A stretch of DNA of 64,000 bases from Manihot esculenta (lineage: Eukaryota; Streptophyta; Magnoliopsida; Malpighiales; Euphorbiaceae), in contig NC_035174.2 of assembly GCF_001659605.2 (NCBI RefSeq), positions 1,304,389 through 1,368,388 on the forward strand, in the 5' to 3' direction. Positions 11,803 to 24,945 of the stretch are shown piece after piece. Under the pieces are notes generated by a model, which worked only from the letters and a program-made list of their open reading frames with translations, was not told the origin of the DNA and searched no databases. The position numbers and the translations under genes were made by a program. Position 1 is the stretch's first letter. Every line of letters begins with the position of its first letter.

Positions 11803-12690
11803 AGAAGACCTCACTGAGACATAGAAGACCTCAGTGAGGTCCTGGCAAAAGAAGACCTCACTGAGCCATAGAAGACCTCAGTGAGGTCCTGGCAAAAGAA
11901 GACCTCACTGAGGCAGAAGACCTCACTGAGGCAGAAGACCTCAATGAGGCAGAAGACCTCAATGACCTCACTGAGGCAGAAGACCTCAATGAGGCAGAAG
12001 ACCTCAATGAGGCGGAAGACCTCACTGAGGCGGAAGACCTCACTAAGGCAGAAGACCTCAATGAGGCAGAAGACCTCACAGAGGCAGAAGACCTCACTGA
12101 GGCAGAAGACCTCACTGAGGCAGAAGACCTCAATGAGGCAGAAGATCTCAATAAGGTAGAAGACCTCACTGAGGCAGAAGACCTCATTGAGGCAGAAGAC
12201 CTCAATAAGGCAGAAGACCTCAATGAGGCAAAAGACCTCAATGAGGCAGAAGACCTCACTGAGGCAGAAGACTTCAATGAGGCAGAAGACCTAACTGGGG
12301 CAGAAGACCTCAGAAGACCTCACTGAGGCAGAAGACCTCACTGAGGCAGAAGACCTCACTGAGGCAGAAGACCTCAGAAGACCTCAATGAGGCAGAAGAC
12401 CTCACTGAGGCAGAAGACCTCAGAAGACCTCACTGAGGCAGAAGACCTCAATGAGGCAGAAGACCTCACTGAGGCAGAAGACCTCAATGAGGCAGAAGAC
12501 CTCAATGAGGCAGAAGACCTCACTGAGGCAGAAGACCTCACTGAGGCAGAAGACCTCAATAAGGCAGGAGACCTCAATGAGGCAGAAGACCTCACTGAGG
12601 CAGAAGACCTCAGAAGACCTCACTGAGGCAGAAGACCTCACTGAGGCAGAAGACCTCACTGAGGCAGAAGACCTCACTGAGGTAGAAGAC
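11803..12690 (+). repeat. 18-bp minisatellite GAAGACCTCAMTGAGGCA, about 45-50 copies
   Basis: Nearly 900 bp of the 18-bp unit, with M = A or C at one position. A few truncated units (CAGAAGACCTCAGAAGACC) shift the register. The core CCTCA(n)TGAGG is an interrupted palindrome. The unit length is a multiple of three, so all frames look open on both strands as six-residue repeats; these ORFs are not genes. The core AAGACCTCAnTGAGG also occurs once per unit in the 107-bp repeat of element B. Confidence 0.92.
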
Positions 12691-13654
12691 CGGCGAAGAT
12701 CTCAAAGATCTCCCGGAGCAAAAATGGCCGGAATCCCCAAGATCATCCGGTGCTACAAGCAAAAACAACTCATAAGAACATAGTTCTGATCTCACATAAA
12801 AGATTGGGGCACGGGACCATAAATGAAAAGCTAAACTCCGACCTCCCAAAGGAGCTCGAGTCATCAGGTAGAGAGACTTTGATCTCACACAACAGCCAAA
12901 AGTGTCAAAACACCATGACGATCTCAAGAAAATGGGCTCGGTACTGGTAAACACAATAGGCAGCCCGAATAAGGCTCAACAAGAGAGTAAGAAATTAAGT
13001 CCGACTTCACAAAAGAGCTCGGGGCACCAAAGTGAAGAAAGTGAAATTTCGAACTTCGGAGCTCGCGATATAGACACCATCACAGGCTATAGGCACAAAA
13101 GCCTAAGCGAAAAGCAAAGAACCGAGCTCCCAGCTCGGATGAACTCGCAACAGGAAAACACTCAAATAGAATAAAGCTAAATACAGAAGAAATAACAGAG
13201 AACCGAGCTCCCTCTACGAAAAGGCCCACAAATGCAGGAACGCATAAAAGGATAAACGAAGGCGAAAGACCATGCTCACAGCTCGGATTAACTCACAATA
13301 AACAGACGTTCAGCAAGAATAACCCAGGAAGAGGAAAACAACAAAAGAACGAGTACTCTATCCCAGTGGAGCTCACAGCTCAAACCACACCGACTACCAA
13401 AAGGTTATCTCAAGAGGAACAAGGTATTATATTCCTGAGCTCGCAACAATGACGAGATCATGAGCCAAAAACAGAAATGCCCTCATGAGAATAAGAAAAA
13501 CTCGCAAGTCAGAAGTTTAACCAGACTCCAAACTCTTAGCCCGGATCGGTTCGACCAGTAAAGACCCAGTAGAGCCGGCCTGGTCATTAGTGGAGTCTAA
13601 GTATTTACCCCCTCACCAGTCATGGAATAACTGCTGAGGAGGTAAAGGGGCAAT
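12691..13654 (+). other. 3' untranslated part of element A, with polypurine tract
   Basis: No coding domain was recognised. It contains scattered GAGCTC motifs (for example 12853, 13125, 13207) and ends in the purine-rich GAGGAGGTAAAGGGG (about 13636-13650), immediately before the 3' LTR, which is the expected plus-strand primer. Confidence 0.7.
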
Positions 13655-14284
13655 TGATAACCTCCAGATCTTTCCTAGCCTAGGAATAAGGTCGGGTCCA
13701 AAAGAAGGCCACAGGTCCAAAGCCCATCAGATCATACGCTCGAGAGGCGGCTCGACTTCACGAGCCTGGGCCGGCAACCCAGGATGATCCGGATCAGATA
13801 TGAGCACAAGCCCCATAAGGGAGTAGGCCCAATCACTCACCAGCTCTACCCGCATGCTCTCTGGAGCGCATTAAATGACCGTTACGCATGGAGCAGAGGC
13901 TTGACACGCCCGTACGTACGGGCCTGAGTGAAAAGGACAGGAAAGCACTATATACTGGAGGGTCTTCTCCTCCAAGGGGATACTCTCTCTCCTGCTCCTT
14001 CTTCCTTAACTCCATTTTTATTTTCTCTCTGCAACTCTTGCTTATCCACACTACTCTAGCTCGTAAATCTGACTTGAGCGTCAGAGGGTCTCCGCTAGGG
14101 CATCCCCGGTGGACCCCTGACCCCCTTTTCCCTTATTTTGCAGGTCCTTTCCTCAAAGAGAACATGAAGAGACCCATTTGACAGACCCATCAGAGAGCCC
14201 AAAAAGGAATCAGATCCATATAACAGGGAACGAGGGAGAACCAGATCTATCGGATATGGAGCCCAAGGAGATTTAGAGTTATCA
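13655..14284 (+). repeat. 3' LTR of element A
   Basis: 630 bp, TGATAACC...GTTATCA, about 98.4% identical to 6877-7506 by my manual count. It is followed by the target duplication CTCTC. Confidence 0.93.
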
Positions 14285-14289
14285 CTCTC

Positions 14290-14772
14290 CATACTAGATT
14301 TAAAAAATAAAAAGCATGTGAGAGTGTGAGAAAGAGATCCCTTCTTTTTTGTTAAATCAATGATATAATATTGGTCGATTGTTCTGACATCTCTTATGTC
14401 ATATCCTGCCCAACTGAATAAAAATATCATTTTTCAAGTGTATCAAATAACCTATTAATGGTAGATAGTCAATTAATAAATATAGAGTCAAGTTAATCAA
14501 TACCATATCTATCATATGCATCACGTTTATTATTTTACTGCTTGCGCATTTATGACTCCAGTGATGTATTGGCGAAACGACCAATGTGTGGAGATCGATA
14601 TCTTATCATGATTTGATAAGATCATGCCTAACTCATCCGATTTATGTAGAAGTGAATTTTTATTTCTGTTATTGAGTCAATAGTATCGACATTTAATATC
14701 CCGTTGTAGTACGAGTTTTGAAAGATTTATCGGACTGATCGGATCAAATAAAAAGATTCAGAACGAGCCTTT

Positions 14773-14814
<42 letters not shown>

Positions 14815-17800
14815 TGTTATAATGTGTCTTATTTTTTTATATATTATCACATATTAAACTATTATCATCCCCATGATAATAGTATTAGTTTTATTATTTA
14901 AGTGTTTGGGCATTATAACATGAAACTTATTAAAGGTTGACCCATTGGAAGAAGGAATTAAAAAGTATAAATTAATGCCATATGGATACCCCATATAGGA
15001 AAAATTATTATTGTATAGTAACTTTTTTTTTTTGAGATTATTTGGAGAGACTCCTTCTATAATGGTTAAAGTGGAGATCTTGCATTTACATTACTTTTAT
15101 TATTGTGCATAAAATGGAGGCACCATTTACATACATTGTTGCAACAATGACCCACCAAAAACCCTCCACATGTTGTTTAATATTTTTGAATTAGACATAT
15201 TGAAAAAATTTAAACATAAATGTATTTAATTATAATTTTTTTCTTCATAAATATCTTGTATTTTTCAATTACTATTCACATAAATGTAATAAATTTATGT
15301 ATACTGTTTTATATATATATAGACAAACTATTTTATTAAAATAAAATTAAATAGAATAAGATTTTTTAAATTTATTATCATGTCTATAAATTATAGTCAA
15401 TGATGCCTGTTTATTATTGAAAAAAAAGTGATATTTATTTATGATTGGAATCTTTTGCAGCCTTTTGATTACATGGGCATGCTTTGATCGATCATATCAT
15501 ATATATGTGTATGGATGTTTGCATCACTTTTCATAATTGAGAATTGTGTTTGGGTCTCTGCAATTTCATCATTAATGGAGGACCTGCATGGTGATGCACC
15601 TACCTCACATTAACATTTTTTTCTTTTTTTTTTTAAAGAAAAAAGCCTTTTGTTTCTATATAAATTCTGCTTTTTCATTTTTGTTTGTGGAGTATTAATT
15701 ATTAGAAAGATTGTTTTGAAACATAATGACACGAAGGAATTCAAGTATATTATCATTGCCAGTTTTCATCAAAATAATTAAGTTTAAATATTGTGGTGAT
15801 GATATTATTATTATTATTATCCTGTGTAAAATATGGGTTGTGTTGATTACAGTAACTAATGCAAATTTTAAATCTTTTATGGATATGATTACTTTATATT
15901 TGCGTTAATACAAAAATGTGTAATTAATTATCGATTAGATCATAAAAGAAAACCCAAATGGATCTTATAGTTGAGCTCAGATTATCTTAAAATCCATGTA
16001 CTTAAAGATTGCCCAATAAAATCCATTCTCGCAAGTCTTGGGCATTGGCCTAATTTCCACTCTCTCCAACCCAAGAAAACCAGTGGATTATAAACTTAAT
16101 AACATATAAAAGTGGTTTATTTTTGTATTTATTTATGTGCAGGGCTGAAGTCAAGGGGACACAAGGGATGGGCCTGATCCCCCCAAATTTCCCCTTAAAA
16201 AAAATTGCCGTATATTAATATATTCTTAATTTGTAATTATTTTATATTGTCTCCTTGTAAATTACTAAATAATACAATTAATTAATAATCTCCTAAAATT
16301 TTATTACTGCCTTTAAATATTTATAAATAATGTTAAGTAATAAATTTTTATTTTTCATTTATTGGGCTAAAATTTTTTACTTATAATTTATATATTATAA
16401 TTAAAATTGAAATATAAAAATTATTTAGTTGAAATATAAAAATTCAGTTAGAATTAATCATTTGAATATTTATATTCATAAATTAAAAATTTACTTGTCA
16501 ATTAGTTAAAGTAAATACAAGTTAATATTATGCAATTTAAATCAAATGATTTTTTTTTTCTATTTTTTCCCTTACTCTCATTCTATGAATAATTGTTTTT
16601 TAATTATTGTTCCTCTTAGTTTGCTTTCTGTCTTTTATTTCATTCATATTAAAAATTATTATTTATATATGTACTTTAAATTTTTTTAAGGCAAACTTAT
16701 TGGATTAATCAACTTAAATATATGTATATGTATATGTATATATATATTTGTGTTAGTATTTTATTAAATATTATTTTATGTTGATTATATTTATCATAAA
16801 GATTTTGCCATAATTTGATATTTTAAACTATTATTTATTATATATTAGCCTTAAACTTGCAAATTACTGTGGTTATTTTTCGCACTTAGTTCCAATCTAA
16901 TTGAATGGGCTCAATAGTAAAACAAAACAACACAGCAGAATATTCACAAAATGGTGTCGTTTTGTGAAAGGGGAGGAGAAGAAAATAAAAGACAGGAAAA
17001 CCGCTCAAAAGAGATGGCAGACGGGATCGTAATGGAGGGCACAATGGTAATTTTATAAGTTTGGCAGAAAGGCAATAAAGGCTGTGCCACAAAGATAAAA
17101 AAAATCATGGAGACATGAGAATAGAAATTTGGTATACCTAAATTGACATTCACCGTTCTAAATTGGAGGTGATAGTATGATTAAGGTTGTTTTATATAAC
17201 ATGCACATCTTGGTACCATAAACAAAATCCTTTTAAGATCCGAACGTTGAGGTTGAGATGGCAAAAATCCCATTGAATTAATCAATCAGCGTAGAAAGCC
17301 CGATTACATTTGAAAAAGTTTTTTAATTTTCTATATTTTATGATTCTTTCATCCCAAAAAACAAGATAATGCCACGCACGTGCCTCATAAACCTCTCATT
17401 AATTTACTATCCATTAATTAATTACTCTGTGTAGATAGTTATTCAACATTATATAAAGAGTAATTTCTTCATGCAAAATTTAAACTTGTGATTCGCTATC
17501 CCATTTAATCATCAAATTAAGAATGTGTAGATATACAAGATTTGCGTATTGGGTAATGTTCATATATTCCTGGCCTTGGCTATTGAAAGAGTTATGAATT
17601 TTATGAAGTTTAAATGATGCTGGCGGCTTGAGGAGTTCAAGAACATAATTGGAACTTGGACATATTAACTCAATAATGTTGATTAAAAAAAAGGAAAAAT
17701 ATTCATAAAAGTGAATTGAAAAATAATATTAATTACAATTCAAAAAGAAATCGAGTTGTTAATGTGATTAAGATTAGATGTAGATGATACTCCTTCAAAA

Positions 17801-20800
17801 CAAGGTTATCACCAATAAACTTTTAATATAATATATGAATTTCAAAAATTAAGCTTCTACTATCACTAATGAAATTAATGTTTTGTTGGTGATACAAGTG
17901 AAATGCCTTTAAAGAAGAAAGTAAAGTTAAATAAGAAAAAGCTACAAGAAAAAAGGGATAGGGTTCTTGTATGAAGTCATCCCTCATTTCATTCCAACAT
18001 GTCCACAACCCATTTATTACCAAGAGTATGAGAATCCCATTGTGCTTATTTTCATGAATTTTCAATTCCTTATTTTCGTCTTCTTACAGCAGTCTTGTTG
18101 GGCTGGCATCTATGATGTTCCACAAAAACCCTAACCCTAACCCTAACCCAAGTAGGGTTTAATGTGTGAGAGATCAACAAATAAGGGGTACCACTCCAAA
18201 TACATTTGCCTTTCTAAGTGCTTCCTTTTCGAGGCGACACGATCACTTTCCCGGCGTTTCCTCCCACCTCTTGGAAATTCCCAATCTTTCATCTGGATTC
18301 TCGTTACCTATTTTGCCCCAAAATGCCCTCATTCCTTCTTTAAATTTTCCTAAACATTTTCTCTCTTCATCTTAAACATCCATTTACATGAATCAACTAT
18401 AGATACGTGGTCTGTGTAATTTGCACACTATTTCAAGCATTAGGAATTATATGGACGTCAATTCCCGTTTAATGAAATGGTGAATTCCTGCTTCCAACAA
18501 AAAAGAAAAAAGAAATGGTGAATTAATTCCACTTCACCACTACTATTTGCATATAAAATTTATTCAAACAAGCTAATGCATTATTTTCGTTGATGGGTAA
18601 TTCATCAAGATTTACATTTATATCAGTATATTCGTGGGGGACGTGATTAGCATTTTCCATCAATTTAACCTTTCCTAATTAGGTTCTTGATATGACATTT
18701 GTAATAGGGTGAATTCGGGGTAAAAAGGCGAAGGGCAATGTTGTTGTAATGGAAAAAAAAAAGGTAACCGGGACGATGGGTCATTGTATGGTCAAAGATA
18801 GCTTCCATTTTGTGTTTTTTTGTGCAAGCATGCAAACCGGATAATTGGCCCGCCTGGCCCTGTCTGCAACTTTCAAAGAAAAGCCGAAAGGCAAAACTCA
18901 CATGTGTCGGTCACATTCCTCTGATTAAATGTATTTGCAGTAAATGGCTGGTGGCTTATCACCTCTCTTCTCTTTCCACGATTTTCAAGAATACAGCGAG
19001 AGAGAGAAAGAGAGAGAGGGTGATGTTTGGTTACAGACTTGGCTAGTAAGTAAATGTTTCTTTTAAGCCTGCTATTTCTTTAATTCTTCTTTTTACCCTT
19101 TTTGCCAGCTCTTTGATCTTCTCTTTCTGGTATTGCTTACAATGAGTATCCGCTTTTCGTTTTCTTTTCTTTTCTTTTTTTAAATAATGTATTCGTCGTT
19201 TCATAAATGATCTTCCTAATGAGAAGTGAGTTTGTAGAATTCTGAATGTTTTTGGAAGTTTTTAGATTCGAAAAGCTTGAAGATAGAGCGAGAGACGTGG
19301 GTCCTGCCCCCTTATTGTGGTGCACTTCAGTCAACGTAGTCTTATACATATATATTTTATATATGTGCAAGAATTTTGAGGGAATTGTGTCATTATCAAC
19401 AATGGCAGGTGATTTTTTTTCTTTTGTTTTTATTGGAAAAGCTATACATGTTTTGTTCATTATTCTTGATTCAGATTCTACATCGGCAAGTTTGAACCCT
19501 AAAACCATGAGTAGTTTTCTCTCTCTCCAAAGATAGCTCCTGAGTAGTTCAGTTTCTAAATTAATGATGCAAATGTCCTCAACTTCCATAACTAAAATTC
19601 TTGTCAGCTGTAGTTTAATTTGAATCTATATACTGCAATATACTATGTTTGCGTTTGCAATTTATGAGGAAAAACAAAGATAAAGATCCGCTAGTTGCGT
19701 GGATACGATCACCAGCATATATAATAACTCACATGCAGCAGTCTGAGAAGTGGCAGAACCATTTTCATACTTGTATCTTCATTAATCGTCAATTTGTCTA
19801 TATTCGTTGGGTATGAATTTAGCTTAACTAAGCAGAAATTTTAATCTAGAATTTGATTATTTTATTGATGACATTAATTTATGGATGGAGTACGTATAAA
19901 GGGATGACTGATATTTTTCAATTTTAGAATACTAGAAAACAAGGGCACAGTTTAATAAATTGATTAATTAGTGGTAACATTGTAATTAATTAATCCTTTT
20001 ATAGTGTGTATGTGTGTATAATACATGACAAAGAAGTTATTTTAGCGAATAGTTTTTTAAATTTTTGACTGGCACGAAGATCAATTAGCTGGTCAACAGA
20101 ATTCTACTATTGGGTAACCCAAATGAAATATAGTTTTTTAATTTCTTTGATTTTTTTTTTCTTTTTTACTGAGCACAACTTTTGGTCCTATTTTGAATGG
20201 GTGAGAGAGCACTTCGTAGTTCTTACTCTTCTATCCGGTACTTTTAATATCTAATGTCGATTTTTTTACAGTAAAATACTCCATGTCCGTACACATGCAT
20301 CTTTAACACATGCAGGAACTCGGGGATCTACAAATTTTGTTTTTGATGAGAACCCATTAGAGTAATATGAGATCTTCTGTGGTTAATACTATAATATATA
20401 ATCTTAATGTATTCAAGGATATATAGAGAGAGAGGTCGGTAACTTTACGTAGAACTGTAGATATTTAGACTAAGAGATGATTTGCAGAGTGTGGGAATGC
20501 TGGGCTTTGGGGAGTCATATATTGCATTCAACGAGGACGAGAGTTCCAATAAGCCTAGTGGGAAGAGGGAGAGAGATTTTAATTTCTATTTAGAATTGTG
20601 GGTTTGTCTCTACACATAGACTGAAAGGAGATGAAATAATTACATGATACTAGTTTAATACTATATTTTTACGACACTCGTGTCCTTATAGATAATCTAG
20701 TATTATTGTAGTATGATGATGACTTAGGGTCGGGCCGCTTAAAATGACCAGTGCACAAGGGGTAATCAACAATTTGGTTGATTTGTGTGTCTCTCTTGAC

Positions 20801-20880
20801 TGCGAGAGAGCGAGGGGTTCCCTTCAACTTCCTTATACATTTCTCCTTTCTTCTTCTTTCTCCTCTCGACCTTTCTTAAC
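14290..20880. other. Intergenic region upstream of the PLETHORA gene
   Basis: AT-rich, with no gene recognised. Visible items: an (AT)n microsatellite at about 14778-14811; a possible transposon-end remnant near 16141-16200 (GGGCTGAAGTCAAGGGGACA, followed by a C-run), not supported by a partner end; a telomere-like CCCTAA tract at 18128-18150; and a GA-rich tract near 18998-19020. The right-hand part should contain the PLT promoter. Confidence 0.5.
18128..18150 (+). repeat. Interstitial telomere-like repeat / telobox
   Basis: ACCCTAA followed by two further CCCTAA units and a final CCC. The AAACCCTAA-type telobox is a known plant promoter and Polycomb-recruitment motif. Here it sits 3 kb upstream of the PLT start codon, too far to assign a function from sequence. 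Confidence 0.7.
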
Positions 20881-20895
20881 ACAATCTCCATTCAG

Positions 20896-21085
20896 GTAAA
20901 CAAAAGGAAATTTACATATAAAAAGAGAAGGGGAGACGGAGAGGGTTTGAGAGCTAACTGCTTCAAAACCTAGCCCTGGTACAAAAACCTGTAAATCCAA
21001 TCGTCCCTTTTGTTCTGTGCATTTGATTTTACATGTATATCAAGATATTTTTCCTATACTGAATGTGTAGTTTTTTTATATGCAG
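20896..21085 (+). other. Putative 5' UTR intron of the PLETHORA gene
   Basis: Donor CAG|GTAAAC at 20896 and acceptor TATGCAG ending at 21085, preceded by a long T tract. The CT-rich segment before the donor (about 20820-20895) looks like a plant 5' leader. The start codon is 65 bp downstream of the acceptor. Predicted from splice consensus only. Confidence 0.5.
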
Positions 21086-21149
21086 GATACATTTAGTCTG
21101 TTGAAGAAGAAGTAATATAGGGTTATTTACTCAAAGAAGCAAGGGCTCC

Positions 21150-22721
21150 ATGAATTCAAACAACTGGCTTTCTTTTCCCCTTTCTCCCACTCATTCTTCT
21201 TTGCCAAACCATTTACATGCCTCTCACTCTCAACAGTTTTCTCTAGGGTTGGTAACAGAAAACTTGGACAACCCATTCCAACACCAAGGTATATTTCACT
21301 CCCATCTATTCTCTCTCTCTTTCTCACTCTCCCTATTATATACTTCATTTTTTCCTCCTTTGTTAAATGATTTTGCAGAGTGGAGTCTCGTCAACACCCA
21401 AGGCGGCAATGAAGTTCCAAAAGTTGCAGACTTTCTTGGTGTGAGCAAATCCGAGAATCAATCAGATCTTGTGGTGTTCAACGAAATTCAGCCTAATGAT
21501 TCTGACTATATGTTTCCTAGCAATAGTTTGATGCCGGTGCAGAACACTATTGTAGCCGCCTCTAGCAACTACGAGTTCCAGGACAATGCCAATAATTTAC
21601 AGTCATTAACGTTGTCTATGGGTAGTGCTAGTGGCAAAGGTTCTTCAACCTGTGAAACCAGCGGGGACACTAGTACTAACACCGTTGAAGCCGCTGTACC
21701 AAGAAGGTCTTTAGATACATTTGGACAGAGAACTTCCATATATCGTGGTGTAACAAGGTGGAGTTCATTCGATATATTGATAATTAATTTTTAGATTTCA
21801 TTTTTTTTTCTTCTAATTAATTTATACTATGAACTTAATGTATCCACTTAGGATTTTGAAATGGATAATTTTCGACATGTAGACATCGGTGGACAGGAAG
21901 GTATGAAGCTCATCTGTGGGATAATAGCTGTAGAAGGGAAGGTCAATCTAGGAAAGGACGACAAGGTATTCAATATTGATTTTTTTTTTAAGGGTTGATA
22001 ATGAGTGCTTATGAATTTAATGTAGCTTATATAAATGTTACTAATTAATTACTAACTCTTCCTCTCAAATTTTTTCTTGCCATTTTGGGTTCCGCAATTG
22101 TTCTTGCAGTCTATTTAGGTAAGTGAAGTTATTTACTTCAAATTTCTTCAATTTCTACCTTTTTTTTTTTTTAATCATTTTACGTTTTGTATATTTCAAA
22201 TTATTATCCTATAATTTTATCTGAACAGGTGGTTACGACAAAGAAGAAAAGGCTGCAAGGGCTTACGATCTGGCAGCTCTAAAGTATTGGGGAACATCTA
22301 CTACCACCAATTTCCCTGTAAGTTTCTTGTTCTAAAACTCAATAAAGCTGAAAATTAATTAAGAGCTGGCAAAATGATAGCGAGAGTGTCTTTATTTCTT
22401 TTTAGATCAGTAACTATGAGAAGGAAATAGAGGAGATGAAGCATATGACCAGACAAGAGTTTGTGGCATCCATTAGAAGGTAAATAATCAATTTTATCCC
22501 CTATAGCTCCATTTGCTTACAATGAAATTATCGGAGTTTAGTGGGTATTGATCAGACTATAAGTTTGAACGAACATTTACTTGCATTAACGGCTTCTTTT
22601 AGCTTTAAACGTAAGCTTAGCTTATTGTTTTTCTTGACTATGAACTACAGGAAGAGTAGTGGATTTTCTAGGGGTGCATCTATGTATCGAGGAGTAACAA
22701 GGTAACATATGAATAAATATA

Positions 22722-22760
<39 letters not shown>

Positions 22761-23782
22761 CATTATTTTTGAGCAGGCATCATCAACATGGAAGATGGCA
22801 AGCGAGGATTGGCAGAGTTGCAGGAAACAAGGATCTTTACCTTGGAACTTTTAGTAAATCATTGATTTTTTTTTCCATGCACGCTTGTTTACATTTTCTT
22901 CGAAAATTCCACCTAAGTAACTCAAACTCTTTGCTGATTCATAGAACTTCCTTTCGCATTGCTCAGTCAATTAACCTAGTAAATTTTGTTTAGAAGTCAT
23001 ATAAATTAATTTTTGTCGTAATATCAAATTAATTGTTTGATCATGTAGGTACTGAGGAGGAGGCTGCGGAAGCTTATGACATAGCAGCAATAAAGTTCAG
23101 AGGGTTGAATGCTGTGACCAACTTTGACATGAACCGATATGATGTTAAGAGCATTCTTGAAAGCAATTCTTTACCAATTGGAGGAGGAGCCGCCAAGCGG
23201 TTGAAGGAGGCTCAAGCAATTGAATCATCAAGAAAAAGAGAGGAAATGATCGCTCTCGGCTCAGGTTTTCAATATGGAAGCTCAAGCTCTAGCAAGTTAC
23301 AAACTTACTCTTTATTGCAACCACCTTTTGAGCAACCCCAACCATTGTTAACCCTACAAAACCAAGACATTTCCCAGTACGCTCAGGATGCAGCGTTTCA
23401 CCAAAATTTCCTTCAAACACAGCTCCATTTAAACCAGCAGTCAGGTGGGAGTAATTACCTGCAACAATCAAGCCAAAACCCTCAGTTTTACAACAGCTAC
23501 ATACAAAGCAATCCAGCTTTGCTTCATGGGCTCTTCAACATGGGTTCTTCATCGTGTATTATGGAGAACAATGGAAGTTCCAGTGGGAGTTACAGTGGGG
23601 GATATCTGGGACATGGAACGGGAGTTGCTTCAAATTCTTCAGGGTCTAACGCAGTGGGATCAGCCGAGGAACTGGCTCTTGTTAAGGTGGATTATGATAT
23701 GCCTTCAGGAAGCTATGGCAGCTGGTCTGGTGACTCAGTTCAAGGATCAAATCCAGCTTTTTTTACAATGTGGAATGACTGA
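21150..23782 (+). CDS. PLT2: PLETHORA1/2-type AP2 transcription factor
   Basis: Nine coding exons: 21150-21288, 21379-21757, 21883-21965, 22110-22118, 22229-22317, 22406-22479, 22651-22701, 22777-22853 and 23049-23782. They join in frame with GT-AG introns to 544 residues, against roughly 570 in Arabidopsis PLT1/PLT2. The N terminus [13 protein letters not shown] and the segment [13 protein letters not shown] match PLT1/2. The first AP2 repeat starts at [12 protein letters not shown], the linker has [20 protein letters not shown], the second repeat contains [20 protein letters not shown], and the C terminus has DYDMPSG and ends in FTMWND. Exon 4 is a 9-bp micro-exon encoding VYL, a known trait of this family. 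The protein is expected to be a nuclear, auxin-linked activator maintaining root stem cells. The gene appears intact. PLT1 versus PLT2 cannot be separated here. Confidence 0.93.
22728..22756 (+). repeat. (CT)n microsatellite in PLT intron 7
   Basis: About 14 CT dinucleotides directly 5' of the acceptor region of the exon starting at 22777. It extends the polypyrimidine tract of that intron and is likely to be length-polymorphic. Confidence 0.85.
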
Positions 23783-24945
23783 CTGAAACATTAATTCGAT
23801 AATTAATATTGAAGAGCGGAGCTGTCATATGCTTTTTTACTATTCAGATTGAGCATCAGGAGATGATTATTTTCCGATTGAAAACCCTAAATAGGTAGGC
23901 CTCATTTGATAAGGTGATATAAGTTAGGGTTTTTAATATGGGTGAAAAAGACGACCCAAATTTTGTATGCAAAAATATCCATCTTCTTCAGTAGTTATAA
24001 AGTTCTATTTATTCACCCAATTTGTCCACTCTTAGATTTATGTATGATATTCGATTTTAAAGTCAGTTAGTAAATTGATATAATAAATTAATTCAACAAT
24101 AAATATGATTAGAGTCAGAGAATAGTTCATTAACATGACAAAAAGGAATATAAAATTTGAATTCGTACTTCTCTCTATCACTAAACTAATACTTGAAATA
24201 GAAGTTTTCTAATAATAGAATTACTCAATGGAAGAAAAAAAAAAACAAATTTTTAAATCTGCGCCTTCAGCAATAATAGCACGTTACAAATTCAAAAGCG
24301 CGTGTTCGAGACATATGATTGTAACTTTCCGGTTTTTATTTCAATCAAAACCAAGTCTCTGCGAATTGAATTGATTACCTCATCGGTTCAAGCAAATTAA
24401 ATTTTAATGTGCGCTGAAAGTGGGTTTTCAGTTTGATCCTACTCGACTATTAATCAACCAATTTTTCAGGAAGAAAGATGCAAATATGAAATTAGAAAGT
24501 AGCAATTGCAACCATAACAGGGATTCAGCGATAAGCAGATATAATTCCATGAAAGCCATAATTTAAATTTACAAAGCTGCGCATATTAGCGTTCACGGAC
24601 GACTTCCATATATTATCTAAGAATTCCAACAAGCCATTTTGGACGATTACCAGCAAACTGCCATATGAAACAGGATGATGCGTTACAAAACTAAGTACCT
24701 AACCACGACAAAGTCCATCAAACCAGCACAGATTTAGACTCAAAAACACTGGAGCCAACATATAAACTCTCGCCAATCACAAGACATAGAGTTCTTCATA
24801 TTGCAGAGAGATGTCCGATGCTGCCTTGCTTCTCCCATAACAACAATGCAGATGGACACCTGCTAAGATACTTGGCCAACCCAGAACCCCCAAAGACAAA
24901 ATGATCATCAACTTCCAGGACATGAAACTTCACTCAGTTTGATCT
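23783..24945. other. Intergenic region between convergent PLT and SAP genes
   Basis: Contains the 3' UTRs of both convergent genes and AT-rich DNA. No ORF or repeat of note. Confidence 0.5.

Larger units (their letters stand above)
6872..14289 (+). mobile_element. Non-autonomous LTR retrotransposon (element A) with target-site duplication
   Basis: Complete insertion of 7,408 bp (6877-14284), flanked by the perfect 5-bp duplication CTCTC (6872-6876 and 14285-14289). Both LTRs are 630 bp and begin and end with the inverted TGATAAC...GTTATCA. I count about 10 substitutions and no indels between them (about 98.4% identity), so the insertion is young. A primer-binding site and a polypurine tract are present, but no gag, protease, reverse transcriptase or integrase. 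The interior holds a captured kinase fragment, a nested solo LTR and tandem arrays. Leader and 3' repeats resemble element B (49052 onward), a Tat-lineage gypsy element, so A was probably mobilised in trans by such a relative. That is inference. Confidence 0.93.

Noticed and set aside
11858..12954. Long ORFs on both strands with six-residue repeats
   Set aside because: They are translations of the 18-bp minisatellite, open in every frame because the unit is a multiple of three; no start context or domain.
16141..16200. GGGCTGAAGTCAAGGGGACA region like a hAT-type transposon end
   Set aside because: No partner terminus or target duplication found.
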